Assembly (NCBI RefSeq): GCF_000002875.2
Contig: NC_009399.2
Coordinates: 2,501-66,500, forward strand
Source of the DNA: Leishmania infantum JPCM5
Lineage: Eukaryota; Euglenozoa; Kinetoplastea; Trypanosomatida; Trypanosomatidae
Length of the DNA: 64,000 nt
Reading direction: 5' to 3'
In this document: positions 9,812-21,530 of the stretch, piece after piece
Layout of the letters: every line of letters starts with the position of its first letter
How positions within the stretch are numbered: position 1 is the first letter of the stretch
The notes under the pieces: generated by a model
What the model saw: only the letters and a program-made list of their open reading frames with translations
Database searches by the model: none
Told to the model about the DNA's origin: nothing
Program-made: the position numbers and the translations under genes

Positions 9812-10402
9812 GGAAAAGGAGAAACAAAGGGACTGGGGAAACGACTGGGGAGAACGCAAGAAAAGAGGAAGAGAAGCCAAAAAGAAAGATATATTAGGAA
9901 AAACATTTTACACACACGCGCCCGTACAGAAGTCTCAAACATACAGCGAACGGAGACGCGAAAGAGAAGGCCGGAAGAGGTGGGGGAAGGCGGAAGCGGA
10001 AAGCAGAGGAGGGACAACAATAATAGAACACCAGACGCAGTGCGCAGCCACTGCCGCACCACCATTTGCTCTACCCTACCGACGTGCTTGGCCCACTTGG
10101 CAGCGTCGCACCCCCCCCCACCTACACACACACACACACACCTCTGTCGCCTGTTAGGCTGTAGGGCACTTCGCGTCGTCTTCGCGAGTGCCATCTCGTC
10201 ATCAGCCGCGTCGAACGTCATATGGGACTCAGGGGTATCTACTGCGCAGCATACACAATGCGCATCAAAACCGCCGAATCGGTCTCTTGCGTACCTCAAC
10301 AGGGGACTGATGTTGGCTGCCCCCCCCCCTGCACGCACATCTTCGGCTGCTGGCTCTTTCTTTCACGCAGAGATGCGGGTGAAGTCAGTCGACGGTGCGC
10401 GC
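9812..10402. other. b5 reductase 3' flank
   Basis: About 590 bases, strongly GA-rich on the plus strand at first, with a C run followed by a (CA)n run at about 10110-10142. It lies between the b5 reductase stop and SIDER copy 1, so it is probably 3' untranslated region. No gene seen. Confidence 0.55.
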
Positions 10403-11302
10403 TCAGTACTTGAAGACCTGCTCCTCCGTGTAGCCTAGCGTTTTCAGCAGGCCACTTACCTGGCCCTGCTGAGGCGGCTTGCCAGGCTCAAATAGCTTGT
10501 CGCCGCTGATGGCCTGCATCATCGGAGGGGGGCCACATACGAGGATCTTCGTGTTCTTCTCCCCCGGCTTCGGCATAAAGGTGGTTACCATGGCACTATT
10601 CACATAGCCGATACCGCCTAGCCACCGGTGCGGCACCTCCAGAAGGGTCAAATACATGTTGAAGTTGTTGTAGACCTTCTGCATCTCAATCAGCTCGTTA
10701 GCAAGCAGAATGTCGCGGCGTTGGTTGTTGGCATAGATGAGAGAAATGTTGGTCTTGTCTTTGGGATTCTCTAGCACGGCACGAATCACCTGGTACATTG
10801 GAGAGATGCCGGTGCCGCCGGCAATCATGCCCACGTGCTTCCACATGTTGGGCTTGTACGCAAACTTCTCAAAGGGGCCCTTGACGAGCAGTTCGTCGCC
10901 TGGTTGCATGGAGAACAGATAGTTGCCCATTTTTCCTTTTGGATACTTCTTCACAACGAGTTCAAAGTGGCCCTTGGTGCTATTAGAGGAGATGGGAGTG
11001 TATGGCCGAGCAACGTCCTTGCCGTCTGCATCGGTGTACTTCGCGATAATGCACGAAGCAACTGGCATGTAGAAGCTATCATCGGGGCTATCGAGGGCAA
11101 AGTAAAAGCGGCGCGTATCGTGCGACTCGTACCGAGAGGAAATCAACTTGAATGGCTTGTAGCTATCGGGGGAGAACGTGTTCACTGGTTTCTTGGCACA
11201 CTTGGCCGCTAAGTGCTCCGACTGCTGCGTGGTACTCCACATGGCACCAGCGCTAACACCGCCTACTAGGCCGGCGGCGGCGCCAGCAACGAAACGAACC
11301 AT
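10403..11302 (-). CDS. NADH-cytochrome b5 reductase
   Basis: This 299-residue FAD enzyme passes electrons from NADH to cytochrome b5, serving fatty-acid desaturation, sterol synthesis and related reactions. A small-residue-rich hydrophobic N terminus (about 3-22) would anchor it in the outer mitochondrial membrane or ER. The FAD-binding RPYTPIS is at 99-105 and GKMGNYL at 123-129. The NAD-binding half has GGTGISPMYQV at 162-172 and CGPPPMM at 256-262. Length and motif order match eukaryotic b5 reductases. The ATG at 11302 is the first in frame and is preceded by a plausible splice acceptor. SIDER copy 1 lies downstream. Confidence 0.95.
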   Translation of the reverse strand: MVRFVAGAAAGLVGGVSAGAMWSTTQQSEHLAAKCAKKPVNTFSPDSYKPFKLISSRYESHDTRRFYFALDSPDDSFYMPVASCIIAKYTDADGKDVARPYTPISSNSTKGHFELVVKKYPKGKMGNYLFSMQPGDELLVKGPFEKFAYKPNMWKHVGMIAGGTGISPMYQVIRAVLENPKDKTNISLIYANNQRRDILLANELIEMQKVYNNFNMYLTLLEVPHRWLGGIGYVNSAMVTTFMPKPGEKNTKILVCGPPPMMQAISGDKLFEPGKPPQQGQVSGLLKTLGYTEEQVFKY

Positions 11303-11348
11303 GATCTGCAGATATCCACAAGCACTACGATGTTGCTATGGTCGGATG

Positions 11349-11380
11349 CTTTTGTACGCAGGAGCCGAACGGAGAGAAGG
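11349..11380 (-). promoter_or_regulatory. predicted SL acceptor for b5 reductase
   Basis: A CT-rich tract on the minus strand precedes AG at 11350-11349, giving a 46-nt 5' untranslated region with no upstream ATG. Confidence 0.45.
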
Positions 11381-12494
11381 TGAGGGCGAGTTGGTGTACA
11401 GAAAGGGGATGGGCGGTGGTGTGTCTGCCTGTGCCACGCCTGCTATCAATCAAGAAAAAAGCTAAAAGAGGCTTTCAAGCCTGACGTTGAAGAAAGGATG
11501 GAGGCGGCGGCAAACGGAGAGGATCGCAACGACGTTTCCAGCATGAGACGCCAAGGCGGAGGATTGCACGAGGGCAAGTGTGGAGGCGATGGGGAGAGTG
11601 GAGGTAAAAGCAAAGGAGAAGGGAGAGAGGGGAGAGAGAAGATGAGGCAGGCCGGGACCAACAGCGATTGCAGAGGAGCCCACCGTTTTTTTGTTCAGTG
11701 CGCCTATAGGATCGACAGAGAATTTCGGAGGATTGGCTACGCAATCGCGGCATTCCAGCATTGGCGGAAAAGCACCCTCCAGCTGCAAGGGAATAGGGCG
11801 AATCCCTGAGAGGAGGAGAATCGGTCGTCTGCGTCGGCGTCTGCGCTAGCGAATGTTCGCCTTTTCGTTTTAGCTATGTGTGTATGGGTAGAGGGGGACA
11901 TGCTCATGGGGCGTCTGGGTGTCTCCAAACGAAGTCACATTTTGAGCACAGAAAGAGAGATGAAGAACTGTCTGTGTGACACGACTCCTCTTGTATAGAG
12001 AAGCACGCCTCTCGCCGAGTTCCCTTGCGCTTGCATGCGTCTGTCCATGTGTGTTTGCGCTTCCGTGCTTCAGACCGGACGTCGCCATTTAGTAATAAAC
12101 AGAATGATACATCAGAGCGCGTTGTGGGACCGCTCCATGGGTGCCCATCTTGAAATGAGCAAACACACCGAAACGCACAGCCTCATCACGGACATAGACA
12201 AGCACACGTCGAAAGAGGACCAAACGGCGTGCGCAGTTCTTAGTTACTGAAACTTCGCTTTCGTTTTAGCGGGACAACATGCACGGAATGAGCCGAAAAG
12301 GAGAACAGAAAGATATACACGCGCACGCGCAGAACGACTGAGAGAGCGAGAGAGAGACGGGCCACTGCGCCGAGCAAACAAAGAAGGAAGAGAGAGAACT
12401 TCACAAATTCAAAACAAAAGATAACAGCGAAGAAAAAGAAAACAGAAAAGGCAGACATCAAATAAAAGCACAACAACCAACGTGTTTCGTTCAG
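11381..12494. other. gene-free stretch upstream of b5 reductase
   Basis: Low-complexity DNA with two strongly GA-rich blocks on the plus strand (about 11446-11660 and 12290-12430). It is the left part of a 6.7 kb gap between the b5 reductase start and the EIF4G1 stop. No supportable gene. Confidence 0.55.
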
Positions 12495-13084
12495 TTTTCG
12501 TTTCTGCGCCGTGTTGGCTCTCTGCCTCATGCAACAGGAGCCAAACACCACTCTACACCACCACCACCACCACCACCCGCCAGTCTGCCACGGGCCCCGC
12601 CGCCTGGTGCGAAGCATGCCGTTCGCACACGGGTTGCAGCCGTGCGCCGTCCCAGTGAGCTGAGAGCACGGCCTCTGCCTCACACGCTACGCACCACCGC
12701 TCCGCGGGCCGCCTCGCAGCCGGCTCCCCTCATGCCGGTCGCCACCTGGTGCGTCCTCCTCGGCGTGGCACGCAGGCTCCCCATCAGCAGGCAGTGAGGG
12801 CCGGGTGGGATACGCTCGAGCTCGGTTGGCGCTGTGCCCATCATGCGGATGCGCAAGCGTGTGCACCGTCGCGGGTCGCCCGCGATGCCGCGCCATCCAG
12901 CGCCTGACCGCCGGCATACCAGCGGCGGTACATCGCTGTGACCCCTCCGCACATGCTAGGTACTTGAGCCTGGCACCAGAGGCGGTTCTGGCATTGTTAG
13001 GGGCTAGGGACTGGGTGGCTTCTCCCCACTCAGGGTGGGAGTACCGGAACCCTGGGATGCCATGCACCGAGAGATGTGTGTGCC
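12495..13084 (-). mobile_element. SIDER-like retroposon, copy 2
   Basis: Nearly identical to copy 1 over the core and in the same orientation (sense on the minus strand). Its 3' end extends beyond copy 1 and shares the block CTCCTGTTGCATGAGGCAGA and following bases with copy 3. Its 5' end, CTCTCGGTGCATGGCATCCC on the minus strand, matches the 5' ends of copies 3 and 4. It lies in the long region downstream of EIF4G1. No intact ORF beginning with ATG. Confidence 0.8.
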
Positions 13085-16000
13085 CCCGTCATCAGAATAC
13101 AGAAGAAACGGGGAAAAAAGAAGCGCACAAGTCGGGAAAGAAAAGCAAGAGAAAGGCAGAAACTGTTGAGCTAAAAACGTACAGATACACGGGCAGAAAA
13201 AGAGACGCGCACGGTTGGAGAAGGGCGGGTGCGCCGTGCAGCTATCAAGAGCACAGAAAGGCATTCACGAGAAAGAAGAGGAAAGAGGAGGTGCAGCGAC
13301 AAAGGCGAAAACAACAGCATGTGGGCATTGATGTTGATGGTGGCTTTTGTCAGCTGAGGGGGAAGAGGGGAGAGAAAGGAGGCTTCGACGCACCGCGGGA
13401 CTCGAAGCTGAAGAAAGAAAAAGAAGTAAGGTCGGCTCCTCTGTTCTCGCTTTTTGCGCCTCCAACAGTGCTCCTACGATGCCGCTCTTTCGTGTGGGGA
13501 TGCGCAAACGTGGAGATGGTGATGGTCTTTGGTGGTTATGTCTCACTTGTTTTTTCTTTACTTTTAAGGCCATGTTAGCTGCGGCGGTCTGGCAGTTGTG
13601 TGGAGGGACAGCAGAGAAAGCGAGAAAGCCATAAGAGAACAAAAGGAAACACAAAGATGCGTAAACGGAGGCAATGGTGAGCGGGGAAGGGGTGGCACCC
13701 ACACTCACAGCGAGAGAGAGAGCATGAAAAAAGGCAGACAGAGGAGAAACAAAGGAAGATAAAAGTGAAAACACACCAAAAAATTGAGCAGAGAAGAACG
13801 GAGCGATGAAAGACGCATACACACACGCGCACACGGAGTCAAGAAAACGTGACATTGAGCGCTAAATTAGCGAGATAAAGAAAGAGAAGGAAAGGAAGGG
13901 GGTGAGAGGGTGAGCGGCTGGTCGTATTCACTTTAAGCGTGTCAGTGTCAGTACCTTATGTACGGGGTTGGCCATGAACCGTCCAGAGAAGGCGAAACAA
14001 AATTGCTTGCCGTGTTGTCTGTTTGCCCAGAGGCCCACAAGACAGACAGCTCACGAGTCGCCGATCGCACACCACTGAAGGAAGGAGCGAGGGAACAAGA
14101 GAGAAGGAGCGAGATAATGAGAGACACACAGTCCAGCCACACGATCTAGCTGCATGACGGAAGCATAGCCGAGCAAAGTGCTTTCCCCACCACCACCAAC
14201 ATGGCTTCCATAGACAGGGCGTCTCGCCTTTCTCTACCCCTACGCTCTTCTACCTCTTTCCCCCTCTCGCCTCATTCTCGCCTCCCAACCATACACCTAC
14301 CGCTTTTGTTGTTTCTCTGTTGAGCACCTAGGGCACGATTGAGCCTCCAGCGCACCGAGCACAGCTACGCTGTCGCCGAGACTAGCAGTGATGCACACTT
14401 GTTCTCCAGTCTTCACAGTGCGCGCTGTCGTGCATCGGTTCTGCGCGTGTGTAAGGAAGCTCCCCTCCGTTCCTCACTCTCTCGATTCATTGCCGTTTCC
14501 TTACGAGATCAACAAAAGAAGTCCTTCCTTTCCCTGCTCCGATGCTCGAAGAGGTTGCCTCATGCTTGACATGTGTGCTGCCGCTTTCTTCCTTGTGCAT
14601 CTGCTGCGCTCTCTTGCCGTTTCCCACGTTGACAGCTTCGTCCCACGCATCTGCCCGTATCGCACACCAAGACTGCCTTTGCCGCAGCAGGCTCGCGCGA
14701 GCACCCGGACACAGTCAGGCATGTATGATGCCTTGTTGGAGATACGTTAGGTAAGGCGAAGAAAGGGGGACGACGGAGGCACAGAAAAGCCCGCGAATGC
14801 GCGCCTGTCCACAGCCAATCATCTGTGCGCGGCGCCCGCGCTCACAAAACAAAACGAAGGAGCAGAGCGTCGACAAGCGCAAAGCGCAAGAGCCCAAAGG
14901 GAAGCGCATCGTCGGACCCCGCCCCCACCCACCGCAGAGAGCAAAAGGGGGAAAACAAAATAAAGCATTCGGGGCAGAGAATATAAACGTACATAGCCGC
15001 AGCAGCAGCACAGATGACGTCGATGGGGGGACGAGGCTGTGGGGGCGCAGGGAGAGAAGCGAGTGGTGCACACGACAGAGATCAAAGACCGTAACGCGGT
15101 AGACGGGAGAGAGAGCGGTCCAAAGAGAGAAAGCGCGGGCATGGGAGGGTGCGGGTCCTGTTGCAGTCTCTGCGAACGCGCAAACAGAGAAGGGGAGGAA
15201 AGAAGACGAAACACACGCACACACACAAATAGCGAAGAAAAAAGTGCCGGGTTGATTGAAGCGTAAGTGCTCGTGTTCGTTTTTTGTTTTCTTCACGTCA
15301 CTTCCTGAAAGTCGACAATATGAAACGAGAGAGGTACAGGGACACAGAGAGCCACGCAGGAGGAGGGGGACGGCACGCATCGCCACGCACACTCTAGTGT
15401 AGACATACGCACACGCACTCCGTAACTGAACCATCAAGAGAAAAAAAATTTAAAGTGAAATGATAAACCAAGAACAAACAAAAGGAAAAGAGAGAAAGGA
15501 AGAAGGAGACAGCAACGTCAGTCAGTCAGGCAGTCTACGTGTGTAGAGGTGAGTGTGCGATGGGAGCAAAAAAGAGCCGCGTCATCGGCAAAAGCAATGA
15601 GAGAGAGAAAGCGACATGGCGACGCATGATGGTACTGACACGAGTACACGTAAAAGGGAGAGAGGGGGGCTCTTTGTTTCGCTTCGTCCCTATTCCCGCT
15701 TTTTGTTGTTCACCCTCACCTTTGCTGCAGTGAACTGAAAAGTATAGCGCAGCCAGGAGGGCCGTAGAATGGCGAATGAAGGCCGAAACACTGCGTTCGA
15801 GTAGAGAAAAGGGGGAGAGCCCCATGGCTCTTAATTCAGCCTTTTCGCCCACACTTTCCGTCACTACTCTCCGTTTTACTTAGCTTGCATGTCCAGCGGT
15901 GGGGTGTGGGTATGTGAGTGTTTGTCAGTGGTGGCGTGGGAGCACAGGAATCGCAGAGGTTGGTGGAACCGCGTCGCAGGAAAGCGGAGCGCAGCAACAC

Positions 16001-17997
16001 ACCGAACTGAAATAGCGGATAAAAAAGTGCGAGCCATGTGCACCTTCGCTATCACGTGCACCGCTGCTGTCTTTGCGCGCCGGTTTCCTTTTTCTTCTTC
16101 TATAGAGTCTCCCCTTCCAGCGTACGCTTCTCCACCTCCACTTTCAAATTCAGGTTCTGCTGCCCTCCTTTGTTCGCAAAACAGCATCCAGTACGTGAAG
16201 CCAGACAGTCGCAGCGAAACACGTGCTGTGTGCCCTTATCAGTGGAGAGACAAGGAGGGAGAGGAAGGTTAACGGGATGGCCGCGGCATCGAAGACGACA
16301 GAAACCCAAACGGAGCACAAAAACGCATAAAATACAGTCGTGGAAAGCAGGCAGAAGGAGAAAACAAAAAGCTCAATCGAAAGGAGGAAGTGGCGGTGGT
16401 GAAGGCGAAAAATAGTAACGGAAGGAGGCGGCAAGCGTGTACGTGCGAGAGAGAGCAGAACCTCAAACACAAGCAGGGTTGCGCGCAGCACAGCGCCACA
16501 GAAATCCGCATCGAGGGAGGCGCCGGGGGAGCACACTCAAATAGAGAAAAAAGGAAGAAAAAACGCCGCCGCACATTTGTTTTTTTTTTTGATGTCGAAA
16601 ACGAAAAAAAAAAACAGCCGCGGGAAAGACGCAAACAAAAAAAAAAGAGCGAGCGAAGAGATCGAAAGCATGAGCTGACGGCCGAAGGACGCAGGTGAGA
16701 ACTGGCGTAGCACGAGACACACAGGCACGCACACGCAGAGAGGGAAAGAGAGGGAGAGAAGGAGGGTAGCCCAAGATAACACAAAACAGATACAAGGCGA
16801 TGCACAACAGTCATACACACCGGGAGGCATGTGGCACGCGAAGTCAGAGAGACGAAGGGGCACAAAAGAGAAGGAGAGAAACCGAGAGGGAAAGAACATC
16901 GAAAAGGTCACATCGATCCACTCGTCGTTCACATCTCGACCCTGCGTCTCGCTTTCTCTCTTCCACCACCACCCCCGTCACCGCCTTCCTGTCTTTTGCC
17001 ATCGCACCCTCCTTGGGAGTTGAAGCCGTGCGATCACCCTCCCTTTGCTGGAGCATCCGGTCACACGCGCAGGTGTGGAGATGCTGGCGTTGGCGTTGGG
17101 AGACTGTGTGAACGCGGAGGGAAAGAGAAATGCGAGAGAAGAACTCTCCTGCTCAGTCTCTCCTTTCGCCCACTCCCTACGCATCCGCTTTGCCCTTCGC
17201 CAGTGTTATACTCCTCACATGCTCTCCCCTCTCCATCCCTGCGGCCTGCGAGCTGGCCACCTTACGGCTTTCCGTTTTACCTTTCCCCTTACGGCGTGGC
17301 GGCATCGACTTGGCCAACCTTTCGCCGCCTTTTCGCCCTCCCCCCACCCGTCCTCTTCAGTTATTGCTTCACCACGCAGAGGCAGAGATGTGGAGAAGAA
17401 AGTGAGGGAGGTGTACGCTGGCTTGAACGGATCGGGTGCTTACATTGTGTTTTTATGATTTGTACAAAGAACATGGGAGCCAACAAGAAGACACGAACTC
17501 GCACTGTGCTGCACAGCCTTCGCCCTTAGCTGTAGCCCTCTCTGTCTCCTGCTGCTGCCGCTGCTGTGGCTCTGCCCTTACCTTCTCCTTTCGCTTCGGC
17601 ACCGCGATGATCATCGGAGAGGGGAGAGAGCGAGTTACGTAGAAAGCGCAGTGCCAAGTGAGGGAGCATGTGAGGAAGGCAGTCATGAGGGGGAGGGAAG
17701 GGAAAAAGAACAGTTGCAAGAAAAGAAAGGAGACGAGGAAAAGAGGAACGCAGATGAAAAATGAAACAAAAGAGAGAGCCGTGCAGCACAGTGCCGGTGA
17801 GCGGTATGGCGCTCACTTGTTTCGTTGGTGAAGGCAATGTGTGTTGTTATGTTAGCCCCACGCAGGCTTTGTTACTTTCTCCTTATCTCTCACTCTCACG
17901 CACACGCTCACGATTTCCCACGCACGCGTAGAGCCGTGTGGGTTGCTTACTTGTCTGTGTGCGTATGACAGTACACACGTTGGTGTCTTTTCTTCTT
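13085..17997. other. 4.9 kb gene-free stretch downstream of EIF4G1
   Basis: I find no supportable gene. Open frames here are Ser/Leu/Arg/Pro-rich translations of low-complexity DNA and none carries a motif. Base composition switches by block: purine-rich on the plus strand at about 13085-13270 and 16260-16900, pyrimidine-rich at about 14170-14760 and 16920-17640. Part of this must be the EIF4G1 3' untranslated region. Confidence 0.55.
16578..16616. repeat. perfect 13-bp inverted repeat (T-run/A-run)
   Basis: TG followed by eleven T pairs exactly with eleven A followed by CA across a 13-base loop (16591-16603). It lies in the EIF4G1 downstream region and could form a hairpin in RNA of either strand. 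It may be chance within low-complexity DNA. Confidence 0.6.
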
Positions 17998-20900
17998 TTA
18001 CGATAAGTATGTGAGGACGGTGGCCCACGGCAGCTCTGCATCGACAAGGGCGTTGTGGTACACGGCATAGACGCTGGCACCGTTCTCCGGTGCATGCAGG
18101 CTCTGCAGCAGGTTCATGACGACCGTCGTGTCAAATATGTTAAGCGTGCACCAGCGGGAGTACATGAGGCGCAGCTGCCGGACGCGGATACTCTTGCGCG
18201 GGTTCGAGCCGGAGACGGACAGCGTGTGGTGCATAATGACTTCCATGGCGGCCATGGCCTGGAACAGCGGGCCAGAGCGGCGCTTCAGCATCTCGCCCAC
18301 AAGCTCGTCCACCTCGGTGGCCGACAGCAAGTTCGTGCCGTTCACCGACACAGTAGAGCATGCCAGGAGAGCACCGATCACCTTGGCCATCTGAACAAGC
18401 TGCGAGACAGTGGAGCCGTTGCCGGTCTCCGCGAGGGCGAGGCTCACCAAAGCCTCCTTCCATGCCGCGGTGCGCTCGCTGGCATCGACACGGGCGCGGC
18501 GCAGCACGACAAACTCGGCATCGTCGGTCACCTTGTGAAACAGCATACACTGGGACAGTGGGTCATAGTGACCAACGCTGCTGATGGACTCCATCTGCGG
18601 GATATTGCGCGTGTTCGGCGTCGTCGGTGTGCGGCACTGGGGTGTGGTGCATGGAATGCCGGTCTCTGAGAGGTTGCTGACACTGAAGAAGTATGGCAGT
18701 AGCCGGAAGCGGCACTGCAGCGCCACGCGCAGCGTCGCCGCCTCACTCTTCCGGTCGGCGATCGTGTTCAGCAGCGACACACCAATCGAAAAAGCGCTCT
18801 TGACAAGGGTAACCATCTGGTCCGTGCCATTCGAAGTGGTCAGGTCGTGCAGCATGACGTTGAAGAGGCCTAGATGCAGCAGGTTCTGCACCTCGCTGAT
18901 GTTCGGCAGCGTAGACACATCGGCAGCGTAGCAGCGCTGGATCATGTGACCCATGTTCTCGAACATGCGGGGGCATTGGTGGTATTCCGCCTTCTCAATA
19001 TCGAAGCGGATCCACTCGATGATGGCGGAGATCAAGTCGCTGGGCTGGAAAGAAGGGCAAGAGGTGAGTATCGAGGAGAGCAGCTCTGTGATGCGTTGCC
19101 GCTCTTCGAAGCGTGAGGTATCGGTGGTCACCTGCCGCAGCCACCATGTCAGGCACAGCACCTTGTTCTTGAGGCTCATCGCGCTAATGCCATTCAGCAC
19201 GGTCGCCTCCTCCCTGGGATCGTTGAAGTTTTGTATGAGCTGCTGCGTCACCTCCTGAATGTTGACCACCTCCGTCGCGCCCGCCATCGAGGTGCGGCAG
19301 CGCGGCAGCGAGGAATGCGGCGGGGCGTTGCTGAGGGAGTGAGAGGCGGGCAGGTTGATCGACGGGCGAATATAGGCAGAGGCCGGGGACCGCCGCTCCG
19401 GCATGGAGCTCTGCACAGGCGCGTTGTAGGAGGGGCGCAAATGCGAAGGGCCCAGCGCGGTCGGCTTCGGCGGGACGTAGGCGCGCGACAAGGTGGGACT
19501 GTTGCTGGGTGTGGAGGGAGAGATAGTGATGCTGGTGCCGAAACCGGAGTTATCGCGGAACGCGACGGAGACTGGTCGAGGAAGTACAAAATCGCAGCGC
19601 TGCATCGTGTTGTCCTCGCTCGGGCTCATGATGGAGGACTGCAGGAAGGAGGTGCTGGCCACGCTGTCGACGTGCTTCATGGACGACGAGTGCTGCAGGT
19701 CGTCGCACGAGTCCGCCTCACGCATCACTCGCTCGGTGGAGACCCACCCCTGCTTCCTGTTGAGGTCACTCAGGTCCATCATGAGGAAGCGGATGCGGGG
19801 GCGCGGGTGCGAGTTCTCGACCGCCTTGGCTACACCTAGGTAGCGTGCCAGCACTAACGGGCGGCGCTCCTTTAGAATCGGCCCGACCGTGCGGATCAGC
19901 GTCGAGAAGACCTCAAAGATGTAGTCCTCGCGCTCGACAGGGTTGCTCGGGTCAAAGTCGCCGACGAGCAGCTTGAACATATTTTCCACGACGCGCTCCG
20001 TCACGAGGTTGATCTTGAAAAGCTCGCCCAGGAACTTGATGTTGCCAACGAGACGGTTCTTCAGGCGGGTGCGCTTCATGTCCACCTCCTCCTCGCTGTA
20101 GGGCTTGCCAGTGGTGCGGTCGACCTTCTCGTCGGCAGTCAGCTCGATGGGGCGGTGGAACTCCTCGTCGCAGGTGTGGAGCAGCTCGCGGTTGATGCGG
20201 TTGCAGAAGAGGCGGTCGCGCAGCTCCGCCTCCAACTCGCGCTCGCCATCCTTCATCTCGCACAGCTCACTGAAGAGGCGCGCGTAGAGCTCACTGTACT
20301 CCGGCTCCTGCACGGCCTTGTCAAAGAACACCTTGACTACCTCGTGCAGTTCAGATTCGTCCGTTTGACGCAGCGGGAGCTGCATCAGCTCCTGAAGCAG
20401 CTCCGTGAACTTCTGCGGCGTGATGCGGCTGAGCACCGACATTACCTTGTGGTGCACCTGTCGCACCGGCTTCGCGCGTGTTTTGCCCTTCAAGCCGGAG
20501 CCCAGCGCGCCGCGGCTAATGCCGTCCTCCGAGTTGAGCACCTCGCTCATTGACAGCTGCAGGTGCGTCGGCACCTTTAGCGTGGGCACCTCCAGGTACT
20601 GCTGCACACACCAGCGGAGCACGCCGTGTGGCGTGTGCGAGGCATCCTTCCGGACCGACATGAACATCTCCACCGGATACACGCGCGCCGCCGTCGCCAC
20701 CTCCGTGATGTTGTGGAAGAAGGTGTGCACGGGAGTGCTGAGCGGAGAGAACAGGCTGCTTTGCAGACTCTGCATCGACAAGTCTGTCAGCGGTGCCAGC
20801 ACAGGCGCGCTTTTTGGTTTGACGTCTGGTGACTGTCCTAGCGCGGTGGGTGGTGCCAGGATAAGGCGAGGAGGAGTCAGCGGCTTCTTCTCCACATCGG

Positions 20901-21048
20901 CGCCCGTCGGGTACCACGGGCGAGCCGTAGCCGTGAGTGTTTTCTTATGTGGCGGCATGCACTTCACGAACTTGGGCGGGCGGAAGACAGACTCGGTGCG
21001 TCGCTCCCTCTCGATGAGGGAGCGGCTAATCTGTGTTTCCATCAGCAT
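17998..21048 (-). CDS. EIF4G1: translation initiation factor eIF4G, EIF4G1-like (MIF4G)
   Basis: This 1016-residue scaffold subunit of an eIF4F-type complex would link cap-binding eIF4E to eIF4A and the small ribosomal subunit. A MIF4G HEAT domain spans about 198-430. It begins at [16 protein letters not shown], includes [14 protein letters not shown] and ends at [12 protein letters not shown]...GWV, a hallmark of the domain. The middle (about 440-620) is Ser/Pro-rich and probably disordered. The C-terminal 400 residues look helical and may hold an MA3-like domain (unproven). A hydrophobic motif YPVEMFM at 124-130 approximates the YxxxxL-phi eIF4E-binding motif, with Phe for Leu. The first ATG is at 21048; a second is two codons on. 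The gene order matches what I recall for EIF4G1 among the five Leishmania eIF4Gs; the paralogue number rests on that memory, the family assignment on sequence. Confidence 0.93.
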   Translation of the reverse strand: MLMETQISRSLIERERRTESVFRPPKFVKCMPPHKKTLTATARPWYPTGADVEKKPLTPPRLILAPPTALGQSPDVKPKSAPVLAPLTDLSMQSLQSSLFSPLSTPVHTFFHNITEVATAARVYPVEMFMSVRKDASHTPHGVLRWCVQQYLEVPTLKVPTHLQLSMSEVLNSEDGISRGALGSGLKGKTRAKPVRQVHHKVMSVLSRITPQKFTELLQELMQLPLRQTDESELHEVVKVFFDKAVQEPEYSELYARLFSELCEMKDGERELEAELRDRLFCNRINRELLHTCDEEFHRPIELTADEKVDRTTGKPYSEEEVDMKRTRLKNRLVGNIKFLGELFKINLVTERVVENMFKLLVGDFDPSNPVEREDYIFEVFSTLIRTVGPILKERRPLVLARYLGVAKAVENSHPRPRIRFLMMDLSDLNRKQGWVSTERVMREADSCDDLQHSSSMKHVDSVASTSFLQSSIMSPSEDNTMQRCDFVLPRPVSVAFRDNSGFGTSITISPSTPSNSPTLSRAYVPPKPTALGPSHLRPSYNAPVQSSMPERRSPASAYIRPSINLPASHSLSNAPPHSSLPRCRTSMAGATEVVNIQEVTQQLIQNFNDPREEATVLNGISAMSLKNKVLCLTWWLRQVTTDTSRFEERQRITELLSSILTSCPSFQPSDLISAIIEWIRFDIEKAEYHQCPRMFENMGHMIQRCYAADVSTLPNISEVQNLLHLGLFNVMLHDLTTSNGTDQMVTLVKSAFSIGVSLLNTIADRKSEAATLRVALQCRFRLLPYFFSVSNLSETGIPCTTPQCRTPTTPNTRNIPQMESISSVGHYDPLSQCMLFHKVTDDAEFVVLRRARVDASERTAAWKEALVSLALAETGNGSTVSQLVQMAKVIGALLACSTVSVNGTNLLSATEVDELVGEMLKRRSGPLFQAMAAMEVIMHHTLSVSGSNPRKSIRVRQLRLMYSRWCTLNIFDTTVVMNLLQSLHAPENGASVYAVYHNALVDAELPWATVLTYLS

Positions 21049-21059
21049 CTTCTAGTGAA

Positions 21060-21112
21060 CTGAGGTGAGTGAGTGCGGCGAAGGGAGGATGGGGGGAGGA
21101 GGGGGGAGGGGG
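21060..21112 (-). promoter_or_regulatory. predicted SL acceptor for EIF4G1
   Basis: A long C/T tract on the minus strand (about 21081-21112) precedes AG at 21061-21060. The resulting 5' untranslated region would be only 11 nt. Confidence 0.5.
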
Positions 21113-21530
21113 CGAATACGGAAGCACACGCACACGGGAAGCAAACGAAGGGGAGAACAGCTGAGCGAGGGAGTGGGGGACGGGGGGCAGGAGAGAGGCG
21201 AATGTGCGCGCGGATGTGTGGGAAGTCACTTCCGATAGAAAGACAAAAAGAGCGATGGGGCAGCGAGGGGGGAGAAGCAGACACAGGCATTACGATAGGA
21301 AGAGAACGGCACGCGGAAAACAGAGATCCGAAACAAGCTGTGCACATGCGTGAGCCTGCCTCCGTGAGATAGGACGATCGTGAGGCTAGAGTCGACATCA
21401 GCACGTGTGCTCAGCACGAAGACCCGTAGAAATGGCGGACACCGGCTCACATGTGTCACTGAGTCTTGCAGTATACTTCGACTACCTTCTTTCATGACAC
21501 AGAGACGGGTTCACCTGATGGCAGGAAGGA
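21113..21530. other. intergenic between EIF4G1 and SIDER copy 3
   Basis: About 420 bases, GA-rich on the plus strand at first and then mixed. No gene seen; probably 3' end region of the upstream gene. Confidence 0.5.

Noticed and set aside
12805..13578. 257-codon plus-strand frame
   Set aside because: It starts inside SIDER copy 2, antisense to the element, and continues into GA-rich spacer; Lys/Arg-rich with no motif.
14339..14569. 76-codon plus-strand frame in a pyrimidine-rich block
   Set aside because: Starts with TTG and has no recognisable feature; the block is better described as reversed-composition spacer.
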